A stretch of DNA of 64,000 nt from Mesorhizobium sp. ES1-4 (GCF_020164745.1 NZ_JAIUGV010000004.1:248001-312000), one strand, 5' to 3'. Counted from the stretch's first letter, positions 1-9,025 are shown. Notes: a model not told the origin generated them from the sequence alone. Numbers and translations are program-made.

Positions 1-1219
1 GGTCGGAGAGCTGCGGGCGCTTGTCGTCGCGGCTTTCGACCTGACGCGACAGCTGCGACAGCGCGATGATCGGCACGGTCAGTTCCTTGGCCAGCGCTTT
101 CAGCCCCGTCGTGATCTCGGTGATTTCCTGCACGCGGTTCTGCGATGACTTGGCGGAAGAACCCTGCATCAGCTGTATGTAGTCGATGACGATCAGGTCG
201 AGGCCACGCTGGCGCTTCAGGCGACGCGCGCGGGCGGACAACTGAGCGATGGAAATGCCGCCAGTCTGGTCGATGAACAGCGGGATCTTCTGCATGGTCT
301 GCGAACAGGCGACCAGCTTTTCAAAGTCCATTTCGCTGATTTCGCCGCGGCGGATCTTCGAGGAGGAGATTTCCGTCTGTTCGGAAATGATACGGGTTGC
401 GAGCTGTTCGGACGACATTTCGAGAGAGAAGAACCCGACGACGCCGCCATTGGCCGCTTTGAACGAGCCGTCGGCCTGTTGCGCCGGCACATAGGCTTCC
501 GCCACGTTGAAGGCGATGTTGGTGGCGAGCGACGTCTTGCCCATGCCCGGGCGGCCGGCAAGGACGATCAGGTCGGAGGGCTGCAGGCCGCCCATGCGGC
601 GGTCGAGATCGCGCATGCCGGTGGCGAGGCCCGACAGGCCGCCGTCGCGCATGTAGGCGGCGTTGGCCATGTCGACCGCGGTCTTGACCGCGTCCGTGAA
701 GCTTTCGAAGCCGCCGTCATAGCGGCCGGTCTCGGCCAGCTCGAACAGGCGGCGCTCGGCGTCCTCGATCTGCTCGGAAGGCGACATGTCGACGGGCGCG
801 TCATAGGCGATGTTGACCATGTCTTCGCCGACGGTGATCAACGCTCGGCGCGTCGCCAGGTCATAGATGGCACGGCCGTAATCGGTGGCGTTGACGACGG
901 TGACGGCTTCCACCGCCAGCCGCACGACATATTGCGCCACCGTCATGTCGCCGACCTTTTCGTCGGCCGGCAGGAAGGTCTTCAGCGTGATCGGCGTCGC
1001 CGCCTTGCCCATGCGGATCAACTCGGCCGCGACATCGAAGATCTTGCGGTGCAGGGGTTCGTAGAAATGGCCGGACTTCAGGAAGTCGGACACTCGGTAG
1101 AAGGCATCGTTGTTGACGAGGATGGCGCCAAGCAGAGCCTGCTCGGCCTCGATGTTGTTTGGCGATTCGCGATAGAGCGGTTGCTCCGCCACGCCGAATT
1201 TTCGCGCTGCCTCTGCCAT
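1..1219 (-). CDS. dnaB: replicative DNA helicase DnaB (3' end outside window)
   Basis: This is the hexameric helicase that unwinds DNA ahead of the replication fork. The first 406 codons are present, and the C-terminus lies beyond position 1. The N-terminal DnaB domain covers about residues 20-125. The RecA-like domain has Walker A GRPGMGKT at about residues 222-229 and a Walker B stretch DLIVIDY at about 341-347, followed by the SQLSRQVE motif. The ATG at 1217-1219 gives the usual N-terminus, MAEAARKFG. Genes upstream on the same strand include rpsF-rpsR-rplI, the usual rhizobial neighbours of dnaB, but here three unrelated genes lie between them. The identity is secure; only the missing end is unknown. 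Confidence 0.96.
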   Translation of the reverse strand, partial: MAEAARKFGVAEQPLYRESPNNIEAEQALLGAILVNNDAFYRVSDFLKSGHFYEPLHRKIFDVAAELIRMGKAATPITLKTFLPADEKVGDMTVAQYVVRLAVEAVTVVNATDYGRAIYDLATRRALITVGEDMVNIAYDAPVDMSPSEQIEDAERRLFELAETGRYDGGFESFTDAVKTAVDMANAAYMRDGGLSGLATGMRDLDRRMGGLQPSDLIVLAGRPGMGKTSLATNIAFNVAEAYVPAQQADGSFKAANGGVVGFFSLEMSSEQLATRIISEQTEISSSKIRRGEISEMDFEKLVACSQTMQKIPLFIDQTGGISIAQLSARARRLKRQRGLDLIVIDYIQLMQGSSAKSSQNRVQEITEITTGLKALAKELTVPIIALSQLSRQVESRDDKRPQLSD

Positions 1220-1458
1220 GATGTCCCCGATTTAGAGCCCGCCCTTCGATATCAGAACTGGACAAGTCAGTGCTGACTTATCTGCAACAGTGACGGCTCA
1301 AGCCGCCTTGACGCTCGCGATTCACAGCCAAAATTTTTCCGTGGAAAGAATCACAATTGACTCGAATCGAGAGTTGCGGGTTTAGCCCTTCTCGAAGAAG
1401 AACAAAACAGGAAAACGGAAGCCGGGTTGACATCGGATTGCGGAGCCGTCGCGTCCTT

Positions 1459-2430
1459 TCATCCTTGTGCCAACATATCGCCCCAATCCGCACGCCGCGC
1501 CACCTTGAACGCGTCGCCGTCGCGTTTGGTGAAGAGTTTTTCCTCGACACTGCCGTCTGCCTCGCAGAGCTTGAGCGCAACCTTGCCGGAGCCGGATTTC
1601 GGCGGTGCGATGACCCGCGCGGCGTGGGAGGCAGCCGGCTGGCGCGAGGCGGCGACATAGATGAATTTCTCGTCTTCCCACGGCACCTCCGCCTCCTTGG
1701 CCAGCCGGTGCAGCCGCGAGCGGGCGACGCGGCGGGAAAAATGGCACCAGTCGGGAGGGTTGAGCGGGCATGGCGCTTCGTGCGGACAGGGCGCCAGCAC
1801 ATGCGCGCCGGCGCCGATCAACTGCTGGCGCACCGCCAGAATTCGCAGCCATCCCGCCGGCGTGCCCGGCTCGACGATAAGCAACGTGTCGGTCGTGAGC
1901 CGCCATAGACGGTCGACCATTTTGGGAAGGGATGCCGGCACGATCTCGTCCAGCACATAGGCGCATGTGACGAGGTCCGCCGGTTGCAGGTCGCCAAGGT
2001 CCGTCGTGGCATCGCCGGCCTGCCAGATGGTCCGGGTCGCGATTGCATCGGCGGCAAGCGTCTCGCCGATCTTGCGCACCGCGGCACTCGCCTCCAACAA
2101 CGTGGCCAGTTCAAGTTCAGGCCAGAGGTCGCTGGTGGCCCAAAGTACCGTACCAGGGCCGGCGCCAACGTCGAGCAAGGTCGCGGGCGCGAAATCCGGC
2201 CGCGCTTCGGCGAGCGCATCGAGGCTGGCGCGGACAGCCGCGTAGGTGGCCGGCATCCGCGTCGTCAGATAGGCCTTGACCGCCATGTCCTGCGCCATGT
2301 GCAGGCGGCCGTCGCGCAGTTCGGCGCGGTAGCGGTCGGACAGGGTTTTCGCTGCCTGCTTCAGGTCCGGCAGCGGCACCTTCTCCAAAATGCGATCGAC
2401 AGCCTGTCGAAGAGCGGCCGGCAGCTCCAC
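1459..2430 (-). CDS. Rsm22-family small-ribosomal-subunit methyltransferase-like protein
   Basis: This 323-residue protein has a SAM-binding motif DVGAGPGT at about residues 87-94. It also has a cysteine cluster, CPHEAPCP followed by DWCHF, at about 216-234. Both are typical of the Rsm22/METTL17 family, whose mitochondrial members assist small-subunit assembly and carry an iron-sulfur cluster. The role in bacteria is not well established. The start codon is GTG at 2428-2430, four bases past the stop of ynfA, so the two genes are probably cotranscribed. The family call is strong; actual methyltransferase activity is inference. Confidence 0.85.
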   Translation of the reverse strand: MELPAALRQAVDRILEKVPLPDLKQAAKTLSDRYRAELRDGRLHMAQDMAVKAYLTTRMPATYAAVRASLDALAEARPDFAPATLLDVGAGPGTVLWATSDLWPELELATLLEASAAVRKIGETLAADAIATRTIWQAGDATTDLGDLQPADLVTCAYVLDEIVPASLPKMVDRLWRLTTDTLLIVEPGTPAGWLRILAVRQQLIGAGAHVLAPCPHEAPCPLNPPDWCHFSRRVARSRLHRLAKEAEVPWEDEKFIYVAASRQPAASHAARVIAPPKSGSGKVALKLCEADGSVEEKLFTKRDGDAFKVARRADWGDMLAQG

Positions 2431-2433
2431 GGC

Positions 2434-2757
2434 CTATGCCCCTCGCGGTGCAAGCAGGATGATCGAGGCGCCGGCCATGCAGAGCGCCGCACCGGCAAGG
2501 TCCCAGCGATCGGGCCGCACACCCTCGACCAGCCACAGCCAGGCGAGCGAGGCAGCGGTGTAGATGCCGCCGTAAGCGGCGTAGGCTCGGCCGGCCGCAC
2601 TGGCGTCGACCAATGCCAGAAGCCAGGCGAACACAAGCAGCGAGGCAAAGCCCGGCACCAGCCAGAGCGGCGACTTCTCCAGCCGCCACCATGCCCACAC
2701 CGAAAAGCAGCCCGCGATCTCGGCCAGCGCCGCGGCTGTGTAGAGGAGATAGGTCAT
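2434..2757 (-). CDS. YnfA family inner-membrane protein
   Basis: This 107-residue protein has four predicted membrane helices and the typical YnfA/UPF0060 opening, [18 protein letters not shown]. It also has a conserved [10 protein letters not shown] stretch before the last two helices. The family is a small multidrug-resistance-like (SMR-type) membrane protein; YnfA has been linked to drug efflux in enterobacteria, and the substrate here is unknown. The ATG lies one base beyond the T-tract of a perfect terminator hairpin, so there is no room for a normal ribosome binding site. An in-frame later start would remove part of helix 1. Confidence 0.88.
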   Translation of the reverse strand: MTYLLYTAAALAEIAGCFSVWAWWRLEKSPLWLVPGFASLLVFAWLLALVDASAAGRAYAAYGGIYTAASLAWLWLVEGVRPDRWDLAGAALCMAGASIILLAPRGA

Positions 2758-2758
2758 G

Positions 2759-2791
2759 AAAAAGGCCTCGCGACGATCACGAGGCCTTTTT
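2759..2791 (-). terminator. perfect bidirectional hairpin terminator between cfa and ynfA
   Basis: Arms at 2759-2770 and 2780-2791 are perfect 12-bp inverted repeats around a 9-nt loop. A-runs and T-runs sit at the two ends. On the minus strand it follows the cfa-like gene and ends one base before the ynfA ATG. Confidence 0.8.
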
Positions 2792-2847
2792 CGGGGCAGG
2801 AGCCTACAATGGCAAGCGCCAATAATGCATCCTGGCGGGCGCCGTTC

Positions 2848-4212
2848 CTATTCCGCCACCTTGCGTCGGCGGGCGGGCTTGGGCCGCTTCTCGACCGGAG
2901 CCGCCTCGCGACGGCCCATATCTTCACGGTGCTCCATATCTTCACGGTGCCCCATGTCTTCACGGTGCCCCATGTCTTCACGATGCCCCATGTCGCGCAT
3001 TTCCAGCGCCTTTTCGCATTTGGCCATATAGTCGCGCGTCATCGGCAGCGTGTCGTTCTTCTTGGCGATCTGGAACTGGAAAATCACCAGGTCCTGCCAA
3101 CGGAAGGCAGCCTCCGAGGCGGCCAGATAGAACTCCCACATACGGCAGAAGCGTTCGTCATAAATCGCCTTGGCCTTGTCGCGGTTGGCGGCGAATCGCT
3201 GACCCCAGTGCTTCAGCGTGTCGGCATAGTGGAGCCGCAGGATCTCGACATCCGTTACCACCAGACCAGACTTTTCGATCGCCGGCAGCACCTCGGACAT
3301 CGCCGGGATGTAGCCGCCCGGGAAAATGTACTTGCGGATGAAGGCGCTGGTTGCCCACGGCACGCCGGAGCGGCCGATCGTGTGCAGGAGCATGACACCA
3401 TCGGGCTTGAGCAAGGTTGCCGCCTTGTCGAAGAAGGTGCGGTAATGGTTGACGCCGACATGCTCGAACATGCCGACCGAGACGATGCGGTCGAAGCGTT
3501 CGTTGAGCTCGCGATAATCCTTCAGTTCGAAATGGACGTGGTTTTCCAGCCCTTGCGCATGCGCCCGGTCGGTGGCGACGCCATGCTGCTCGGTCGACAG
3601 CGTCACGCCCTGCACGTCGACGTCGAAGGCTTTGGCGAGGTAGAGGCCGAGCCCGCCCCAGCCGGAGCCGATGTCGAGCACCGTCTGGCCTGCCTTCAGC
3701 CTGAGCTTGGCGGCGATGTGGCGCTTCTTGGCGGCCTGCGCCTCGTCCAGCGTCATGTCCGGTTGCTCGAAATAGGCGCAGGAATATTGCATGTCCTCAT
3801 CGAGGAAGAGCCGGTAGAGCTCGCCCGACAGATCGTAGTGGCGTTGCACGTTGCGGCGTGAGCGCGAGGTGGTGTTGATCTGCTGCAGCCGGCGGAAGGC
3901 GTGGCGCAGGCCCTCGATGGCTTTCGACCATGTCGCGTCGATGCCGCCGCTGCCCATGTTCTGGAAGGCAATGCGCATCAGTCCGAGCACGCCGCCTTCC
4001 AGAATGTCCAGTTCGCCGTCCATGTAGGCTTCAGGCACCGCCAGCATCGGATCGAAGGTGATGGCGCGCTCGGCATGCCGGGTCTTGATGTGCATGTGCA
4101 CGAGCTCGCCGATGCCGTCGCCGAAGATGAATGTCGACCCCTTCGGCCCGGTCACCTTGAGACTGCCCGTGCGCACAAGGCGGTCGAGAACGCGCTTCAA
4201 CAGAATATTCAT
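2848..4212 (-). CDS. cfa: cyclopropane-fatty-acyl-phospholipid synthase family methyltransferase
   Basis: The protein would add a methylene bridge from SAM to unsaturated acyl chains of membrane phospholipids. It is about 454 residues long. SAM motif VLDIGSGWGG is at about 178-187, with the family motifs NVQRHYDLS (about 121-129), YSCAYF (about 143-148) and VGMFEHVG. The start is set at the ATG 4210-4212 (MNILLKRVL), because the upstream extension has no family resemblance. The C-terminus is unusual: a run of D-M-G-H-R-E hexapeptides, encoded by an 18-bp tandem repeat, precedes a basic tail. Cyclopropane lipids are known acid- and stress-protective components in rhizobia. Confidence 0.9.
   Translation of the reverse strand: MNILLKRVLDRLVRTGSLKVTGPKGSTFIFGDGIGELVHMHIKTRHAERAITFDPMLAVPEAYMDGELDILEGGVLGLMRIAFQNMGSGGIDATWSKAIEGLRHAFRRLQQINTTSRSRRNVQRHYDLSGELYRLFLDEDMQYSCAYFEQPDMTLDEAQAAKKRHIAAKLRLKAGQTVLDIGSGWGGLGLYLAKAFDVDVQGVTLSTEQHGVATDRAHAQGLENHVHFELKDYRELNERFDRIVSVGMFEHVGVNHYRTFFDKAATLLKPDGVMLLHTIGRSGVPWATSAFIRKYIFPGGYIPAMSEVLPAIEKSGLVVTDVEILRLHYADTLKHWGQRFAANRDKAKAIYDERFCRMWEFYLAASEAAFRWQDLVIFQFQIAKKNDTLPMTRDYMAKCEKALEMRDMGHREDMGHREDMGHREDMEHREDMGRREAAPVEKRPKPARRRKVAE
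2917..2988. repeat. 18-bp tandem repeat, four units, in the 3' end of cfa
   Basis: Units begin at 2917, 2935, 2953 and 2971, with a partial fifth at 2989. They differ by one or two bases. Each encodes the hexapeptide D-M-G/E-H/R-R-E in frame, so copy changes would alter tail length without frameshift. Confidence 0.9.
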
Positions 4213-4292
4213 GGTCCTATGTCCCCTCACGGTCAGACAGGCTGTCCTACTCTGCATCAATATGTAGGGTTTCGAAAAGTTCCTTTTGGCAC

Positions 4293-4319
4293 AAAAAAGC
4301 CCGGGCGAGAGGCCCGGGC
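4293..4319 (-). terminator. rho-independent terminator of the rpsF-rpsR-rplI operon
   Basis: The GC-only 8-bp arms gcccgggc are at 4299-4306 and 4312-4319, with a 5-nt loop. On the minus strand they are followed by six T residues. It lies about 70 bases past the rplI stop. Confidence 0.85.
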
Positions 4320-4388
4320 ATTGGTCCAGAATGACTGGAAATCGGCAGGACGATCGGAGCGCCGGTTCGGCGCCCGGAACGCACGCGG

Positions 4389-4973
4389 TCAGGCGTTTTC
4401 TTCGCCGCCTTCGAATTCGGCATTCGGATCGAAGAAGTTTTCCGGCCGCGCATTGTCGTTGATGTCGTCGCCGTAAATGGCCTCGGCGGTGGTCAGCGTC
4501 TCGCCCTTGGCCTGGCGCTCGGCTTCTTCGGCCGTGCGGGCGATGTTGAGCGTGATGGTGACCTCGACTTCCGGGTGCAGCGCGATCGCCACATTGGTGA
4601 GGCCGATGGTCTTGATCGGCTGGTTGAGCTGAATCTGATTGCGGTTGACCGTGAAGCCTTCGGCGATCAGCAGGTCGGCGATGTCGCGCGTCGACACCGA
4701 ACCGTAGAGCTGACCGGTCTCGCCGGCCGAACGCACCGCGATGAAGCTGTTGCCGTCGAGCTTTTCCGCGACCTGGGCCGCTTCCGACTTGCGCTCGAGG
4801 TTGCGGGCCTCGAGCTGGGCCCGCTGGCCTTCGAACTTCTTCTTGTTGGCTTCGTTGGCGCGCAGTGCCTTGCCCTGCGGCAGCAGGAAGTTGCGGGCAA
4901 AACCGTCCTTGACCTTGACGGTATCGCCCATCTGGCCGAGGCGGGAGACGCGTTCGAGAAGAATGACTTCCAT
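4389..4973 (-). CDS. rplI: 50S ribosomal protein L9
   Basis: L9 binds 23S rRNA and bridges to neighbouring ribosomes. The start at 4971-4973 gives the canonical [18 protein letters not shown]-terminus and is preceded by a GGAA ribosome binding site. The protein is 194 residues, longer than the E. coli form of about 149. The extra part is an acidic C-terminal tail ending EFEGGEENA, as in other rhizobia. It is the last gene of the rpsF-rpsR-rplI operon and is followed by a strong terminator. Confidence 0.97.
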   Translation of the reverse strand: MEVILLERVSRLGQMGDTVKVKDGFARNFLLPQGKALRANEANKKKFEGQRAQLEARNLERKSEAAQVAEKLDGNSFIAVRSAGETGQLYGSVSTRDIADLLIAEGFTVNRNQIQLNQPIKTIGLTNVAIALHPEVEVTITLNIARTAEEAERQAKGETLTTAEAIYGDDINDNARPENFFDPNAEFEGGEENA

Positions 4974-5155
4974 GGTAATGTTCCTTTCGGTTGGGCGTCC
5001 GTCACAAGGCCGACGCCGAATTCTCTGGAACAGGTCAGGAAGCAAGGGGCGTTGCCGCCGGTGTCGCTGTCCTGCCTGTCGCGGCAGTTAGAGGTTTTTA
5101 ACCTCAACTCGGGATTTGATGCCTAACCGGTCATGCCCGTCTTGGCCGGCGAGAG

Positions 5156-5179
5156 GAACGGGCGGCGAACCGCCCGTTC
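5156..5179 (-). promoter_or_regulatory. stable hairpin with UUCG tetraloop after rpsR
   Basis: Ten-base-pair perfect arms are at 5156-5165 and 5170-5179. The 4-nt loop reads TTCG on the minus strand, a tetraloop known to be very stable. It starts eight bases past the rpsR stop and has no T-tract. It is therefore more likely an mRNA stabiliser, processing site or attenuator between rpsR and rplI than a full terminator. Confidence 0.5.
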
Positions 5180-5186
5180 GAAAGAA

Positions 5187-5435
5187 TTAGCGAACCACGT
5201 AGGGCAGCAAGCCGAGGAAACGGGCGCGCTTGATCGCCTTGGCGAGTTCGCGCTGCTTCTTCTGGCTGACGGCGGTGATGCGCGACGGCACGATCTTGCC
5301 GCGCTCGGAAATGTAGCGCTGCAGCAGACGCACGTCCTTGTAGTCGATCTTCGGTGCGTTGGCGCCGGAGAACGGGCAGGTCTTGCGGCGGCGATGGAAA
5401 GGGCGCCGGGTCGGGATCTGGTTGATGTCGACCAT
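5187..5435 (-). CDS. rpsR: 30S ribosomal protein S18
   Basis: This 82-residue protein starts [18 protein letters not shown] and ends with the conserved [11 protein letters not shown]. It has the core [20 protein letters not shown] region of S18, which sits on the platform of the 30S subunit with S6. Its ATG overlaps the rpsF stop by one base (TAATG), indicating translational coupling in the rpsF-rpsR pair. Confidence 0.98.
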   Translation of the reverse strand: MVDINQIPTRRPFHRRRKTCPFSGANAPKIDYKDVRLLQRYISERGKIVPSRITAVSQKKQRELAKAIKRARFLGLLPYVVR

Positions 5436-5923
5436 TATTCTGCACCCCCTTCAAAACCTTCGCGCGGACGGCGCGGACCACGGTCGCCGCCTTCGCGATC
5501 GCCGAACGAACGCGGGCCACGATCGCCGCGGTCGCCGAAGCTGCGCGCCGGACGATCGCCACGGTCGCGATCGCCGAAGCCACCGCGCTCGGAGCGCTCT
5601 TCGCGCTTCTGCATCATGGCCGAAGGGCCTTCCTCGTGCGCCTCGACCTTGATGGTCAGGAAACGCAGCACGTCCTCGGACAGGCCCATCTGGCGCTCCA
5701 TCTCGTTGAGCGCTGCCGGCGGGCAGTTGAGGTCCATCAGCGTGTAGTATGCCTTCCGGTTCTTGTTGACCCGGTAGGTGAGGGACTTCAGTCCCCAGTT
5801 CTCGACCCGGCCGACGGATCCGCCATTCGCCGCGATGACGCCCTTGTACTGTTCGACAAGCGCATCGACCTGCTGCTGCGAGAGGTCCTGCCGGGCAAGA
5901 AACACATGTTCGTAAAGAGCCAT
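5435..5923 (-). CDS. rpsF: 30S ribosomal protein S6
   Basis: S6 pairs with S18 on the 30S platform. The start at 5921-5923 gives [18 protein letters not shown], the usual rhizobial N-terminus. The ribosomal S6 fold covers about residues 1-100. It is followed by a low-complexity Arg/Gly/Asp-rich tail of roughly 50 residues, which is common in alphaproteobacterial S6. It is the first gene of the operon; the overlap with rpsR is one base. Confidence 0.97.
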   Translation of the reverse strand: MALYEHVFLARQDLSQQQVDALVEQYKGVIAANGGSVGRVENWGLKSLTYRVNKNRKAYYTLMDLNCPPAALNEMERQMGLSEDVLRFLTIKVEAHEEGPSAMMQKREERSERGGFGDRDRGDRPARSFGDRGDRGPRSFGDREGGDRGPRRPREGFEGGAE

Positions 5924-6299
5924 TATGTCTTGGTGCCTTTCTTCGTTTCTCTCCCGGTTCCCGGCGGCAAAAGCCTCTGCAACTTCTCTGACCCGCGTGT
6001 GCCTCGAAAGGCGCGGGGAAGAAAGGAGCATGACGAGACGGTCGAGAGCGGAGACACGGGAGGCGGAAGCGCTTCTGGCTTCACACGAAGGTTATCGAAA
6101 AAACCTCCGGCCCTCCGTTCAGCCCCCAGCTGGGACCGGCAGATTGGCGGCGTCTATACAGCAATCCACTGATAAGGCAAGGGCAAGCAGCGTCTTCGAT
6201 GTCGCAGCCACCGGAAAATCACGCCGCCGCGCCGGCAAGGCCAGACGATTTCCCGGCAACCTACCCTTAACCACTATGTCAGGTTGTACAGGGTTGTCC
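5924..6299. other. upstream region of the rpsF operon, no gene seen
   Basis: This stretch of about 375 bases holds the leader and probable promoter of rpsF. Open frames in it lack codon bias or family resemblance. The long leader between the putative promoter at 6153-6180 and rpsF (about 230 nt) leaves room for autoregulatory RNA structure, but none was clearly seen. Confidence 0.5.
6153..6180 (-). promoter_or_regulatory. putative sigma-70 promoter of rpsF-rpsR-rplI
   Basis: On the minus strand TTGCCT (6175-6180) and TATAGA (6153-6158) are separated by 16 bases, close to the alphaproteobacterial housekeeping consensus. This is inferred from sequence only. Confidence 0.5.
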
Positions 6300-6765
6300 T
6301 GCACCGTCAACGACCGATTCATCATGGAAGGCGCACAAGCCCTGCGGGTCCTGTCACCCGCGCCGCCCTACACCGATGGGCGCCATGGAAGACGCCCGGC
6401 GTGAGCAAGATCGTGCTCTTGCTCACCGATGGTGAGAACGTCGTCTACGGCGCCAGCCAGCAGCCCACGAAATCCGACTACACGTCCTATGGCTATCTGG
6501 CTGGCGGCCGTTTCGGGTCCGACAACCAGACGACCGCGGCCCGCAATGTCGATGCTGGACCAAGAGCGTGTGCACGCAGTTGAAGAGCTAGGGCGTGCAG
6601 ATCTACACGATGGTGCTGCAGTCCAACACGGCGGCCAACCGCACGCTTTACAGCGCATGCGCCACCGACCCGAGCGACTATTATGCGGTCAACGATCCGG
6701 CCAAGCTGCCGAACATTTTCCTGCAGATCGCCAACAAGTTCTCGAAGTTGCAACTGACGAATTGA
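6300..6765 (+). pseudogene. remnant of a TadG-like vWA-domain pilus-assembly protein, 3' part
   Basis: Three frames together spell the C-terminal half of a TadG/TadE-type von Willebrand A protein. First comes GAQALRVLSPAPPYTDG, then after a shift APWKTPGVSKIVLLLTDGEN and onward to TAARN. After another shift come WTKSVCTQLKS, an in-frame TAG, and GVQIYTMVLQSN through to ANKFSKLQLTN and a stop at 6763-6765. The TDGEN motif, paired cysteines (VCTQ, SACA) and the ANKFSKLQL ending are the hallmarks. At least two frameshifts and one nonsense codon make it non-functional. No other tad gene is nearby, so it is an isolated fragment. Confidence 0.75.
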
Positions 6766-6817
6766 GCGCCCGATATCGAGGGCGCCCGCATTACCTCATC
6801 CGAGCGGATCGAGACCT

Positions 6818-8749
6818 TCAACTCGTCGTATGGGCGACGACCTTGTTGACCGTCTCGGGGAAGAAGTCGGGCGCGGCATGGCGCTTGCCGAACATCATGT
6901 CGTACTGGATCAGCCGGAAATCCTGGATCGCCGGGTCGATCTCCTCCTGACGCGACCAGTCGGGCGTGGCCGCGCCGGCCGGAGTAAGCAGCAGATTGCG
7001 GTCGACAACGCGATAGCGCTCCCGCATCTCGCCTAGGAAGCCAGTGTAGTAAGGGTGGGTGATGCCCGCCGCGGTGAGGATATGATAGGGCAGGAAAGCA
7101 GGGCTCACCGCCCCCAGGTTCTCGACCGGGCCTGAGCGATTCGACCAGATGATCAGTGGTGTCGCGTGATGTTCGAGAGCGGCCTCCGGCGTCGCTTCCT
7201 TGCGTGGAGCGACGTTGTCCTTCATGAAGCCGGTCTCGACATAGACCGGTCCAAGTGGCGGCAGATGGTCACCGAAAAAGACGACAATCGTTTGCCGCTC
7301 GCGCGTCTTGGCCCATTCGACCAGCCGTTCGAGGCCGCGGTCCGCGTCGGCTGAACCCTCGGCATAGGAGAGCAGCGACTCACGCGCCCACGGGCTGATC
7401 GGGGCTTGCACCGAGTGGGTCGGGTTGGAATAACGTTTCGGTTCATAGGGGCCGTGGTTCTGCAGGCTGACCGCGAAGAAAAACACGGGGTCGTCGCTGG
7501 CATCGGCTTCCCGGATGATCTCGTCCGTCATCGCGGCGTCGGATGCCAGCGGTCCGCGTTTTTCCATGGGCGGCAGCGTTTCTTCCGATTTGAAGTCGTT
7601 GAAACCGAAATCGGCATAGACCGCGCCGCGATTCCAGAACCAGTTGGTGCCTGGGTGGATGGCGCGTGCCTTATAGCCTTCGCTCTTCAGGAAGGTCGCC
7701 ATCGACGGTGTCGGGGTGCGCACATATTGCTGGTAGGGGATGCTGCCGGCCGGCAGGAAAGCATTGGAAAAGCCGGTCAGCGCCTCGAACTCGATATTGG
7801 CGGTCATGCCGCCGAATTCGGGTGAGAACATCGAGCCCGACCGGAGCGCCCGCACATTGGGGATCGGATCCGGGGTGATGGAGACGCCGGGCAGCTTGGT
7901 CGGATCCCAGAAGGATTCGCTCATGACGACGATGATGTCTGGCTTCTGAGCCGGCGCCGAGGCGGTCACGTGGGGCCTTTCGATTGCCGCGATCGCCTTT
8001 TCGGAATAGCCGGGCGGGGCCGAGACATGTGCCATCGGCACGTTGAGTGCGAAGGCGAGCGCAAAGCCGTTGGAGGCGTAGTTTTCCTTCTGGTCCCACA
8101 TGATGGGGATGATCTGCAGCCGGTCCCTCGTCCAAGAGAAGGTAGCGTAGTCCATGATCGAGACGAAAAAGGCGAGCAACGGCACCGCCAGCGTCAGCCG
8201 GGCAAGGCGGCCCTTGTGGCTGAGGGCTGGAACCTTGCGGCGCCATAAATGCCAGCCGTAGACGAGCAGGGAAAGGCCGGCCACGATGCCCACGACCATG
8301 GCGAGCGCAGTCATCGGCCGATCGCGCACTAGGAGCGGCAGCAGGGCGAAAATCTGGCGGGCGTACAGGAAGTCCGTCGGATAAAGCGGATCGCCCAGAT
8401 AATGCGACTTCTGGTGGCCGACAAAGGCCAGCGACAGGGTCAGCGGCGCGACGATCATCAGGCTTTGATGACTGCGGCCGAGCACGGCATCCAGGCCGAT
8501 CAGGACCAGCGCGAATACGACGATGGTGGTCCAGCCGGGCTTGAGCGGCTGCAGGAAGAAGGAAACGGTGCCGGGGACATCACCACGCACGATCAGTTCG
8601 ATGGCGAACACCAGGATAGCCGAGATCGCCAGACTGACCAGCCCGTAGCGCACGACCGGCCATCTCCGGCCCGGCAGGTAGCCGGTGGACGGATCGTCTT
8701 CCAGGAACTGCGGCGCGGCGTTGCCGGCACGTTTCAAATTCTTTGCCAC
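6818..8749 (-). CDS. LTA-synthase/sulfatase-type phosphoglycerol transferase
   Basis: This 643-residue inner-membrane protein has about five N-terminal helices (residues 35-220) and a periplasmic alkaline-phosphatase-fold domain. Motifs matching the LtaS active site are MSESFW (metal-binding Glu), GGMTANIEFE (nucleophile Thr) and FFGDHLPP (metal-binding Asp-His). In Gram-negatives, relatives such as OpgB/MdoB and rhizobial CgmB transfer phosphoglycerol from phosphatidylglycerol to periplasmic glucans. A cyclic-glucan modifying role is therefore the likeliest reading, but no glucan synthase gene is adjacent. It is monocistronic and divergent from fabD. Confidence 0.85.
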   Translation of the reverse strand: MAKNLKRAGNAAPQFLEDDPSTGYLPGRRWPVVRYGLVSLAISAILVFAIELIVRGDVPGTVSFFLQPLKPGWTTIVVFALVLIGLDAVLGRSHQSLMIVAPLTLSLAFVGHQKSHYLGDPLYPTDFLYARQIFALLPLLVRDRPMTALAMVVGIVAGLSLLVYGWHLWRRKVPALSHKGRLARLTLAVPLLAFFVSIMDYATFSWTRDRLQIIPIMWDQKENYASNGFALAFALNVPMAHVSAPPGYSEKAIAAIERPHVTASAPAQKPDIIVVMSESFWDPTKLPGVSITPDPIPNVRALRSGSMFSPEFGGMTANIEFEALTGFSNAFLPAGSIPYQQYVRTPTPSMATFLKSEGYKARAIHPGTNWFWNRGAVYADFGFNDFKSEETLPPMEKRGPLASDAAMTDEIIREADASDDPVFFFAVSLQNHGPYEPKRYSNPTHSVQAPISPWARESLLSYAEGSADADRGLERLVEWAKTRERQTIVVFFGDHLPPLGPVYVETGFMKDNVAPRKEATPEAALEHHATPLIIWSNRSGPVENLGAVSPAFLPYHILTAAGITHPYYTGFLGEMRERYRVVDRNLLLTPAGAATPDWSRQEEIDPAIQDFRLIQYDMMFGKRHAAPDFFPETVNKVVAHTTS

Positions 8750-9025
8750 TTAACTTTCCACTCAAAGACAACCCACGTCATCCGATTGTCATATAAATGT
8801 CACGAAAAGCTAGCGCCTGCAGCGGAAATAAGAAGAGCCAGCAAACGATTCGTGAGCGGTTTTCATCAGGTGTGATCGCCAAAAAGCCCTTTCGGAACAG
8901 GCGCTCGCGCGGGGATACGGCCTTCGGCATGGGCTGAAGTGGCTTGACTTGGCGGCCTGCCTTGCGTCACAGGCAGGGAAAATTCGTGGTATCAGGCAAA
9001 CATAACTAGTCCGGGGAGCCCTCGC

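Noticed and set aside
6119..6325. Small minus-strand frame upstream of rpsF
   Set aside because: It covers the probable rpsF promoter and has no ribosome binding site or homology.
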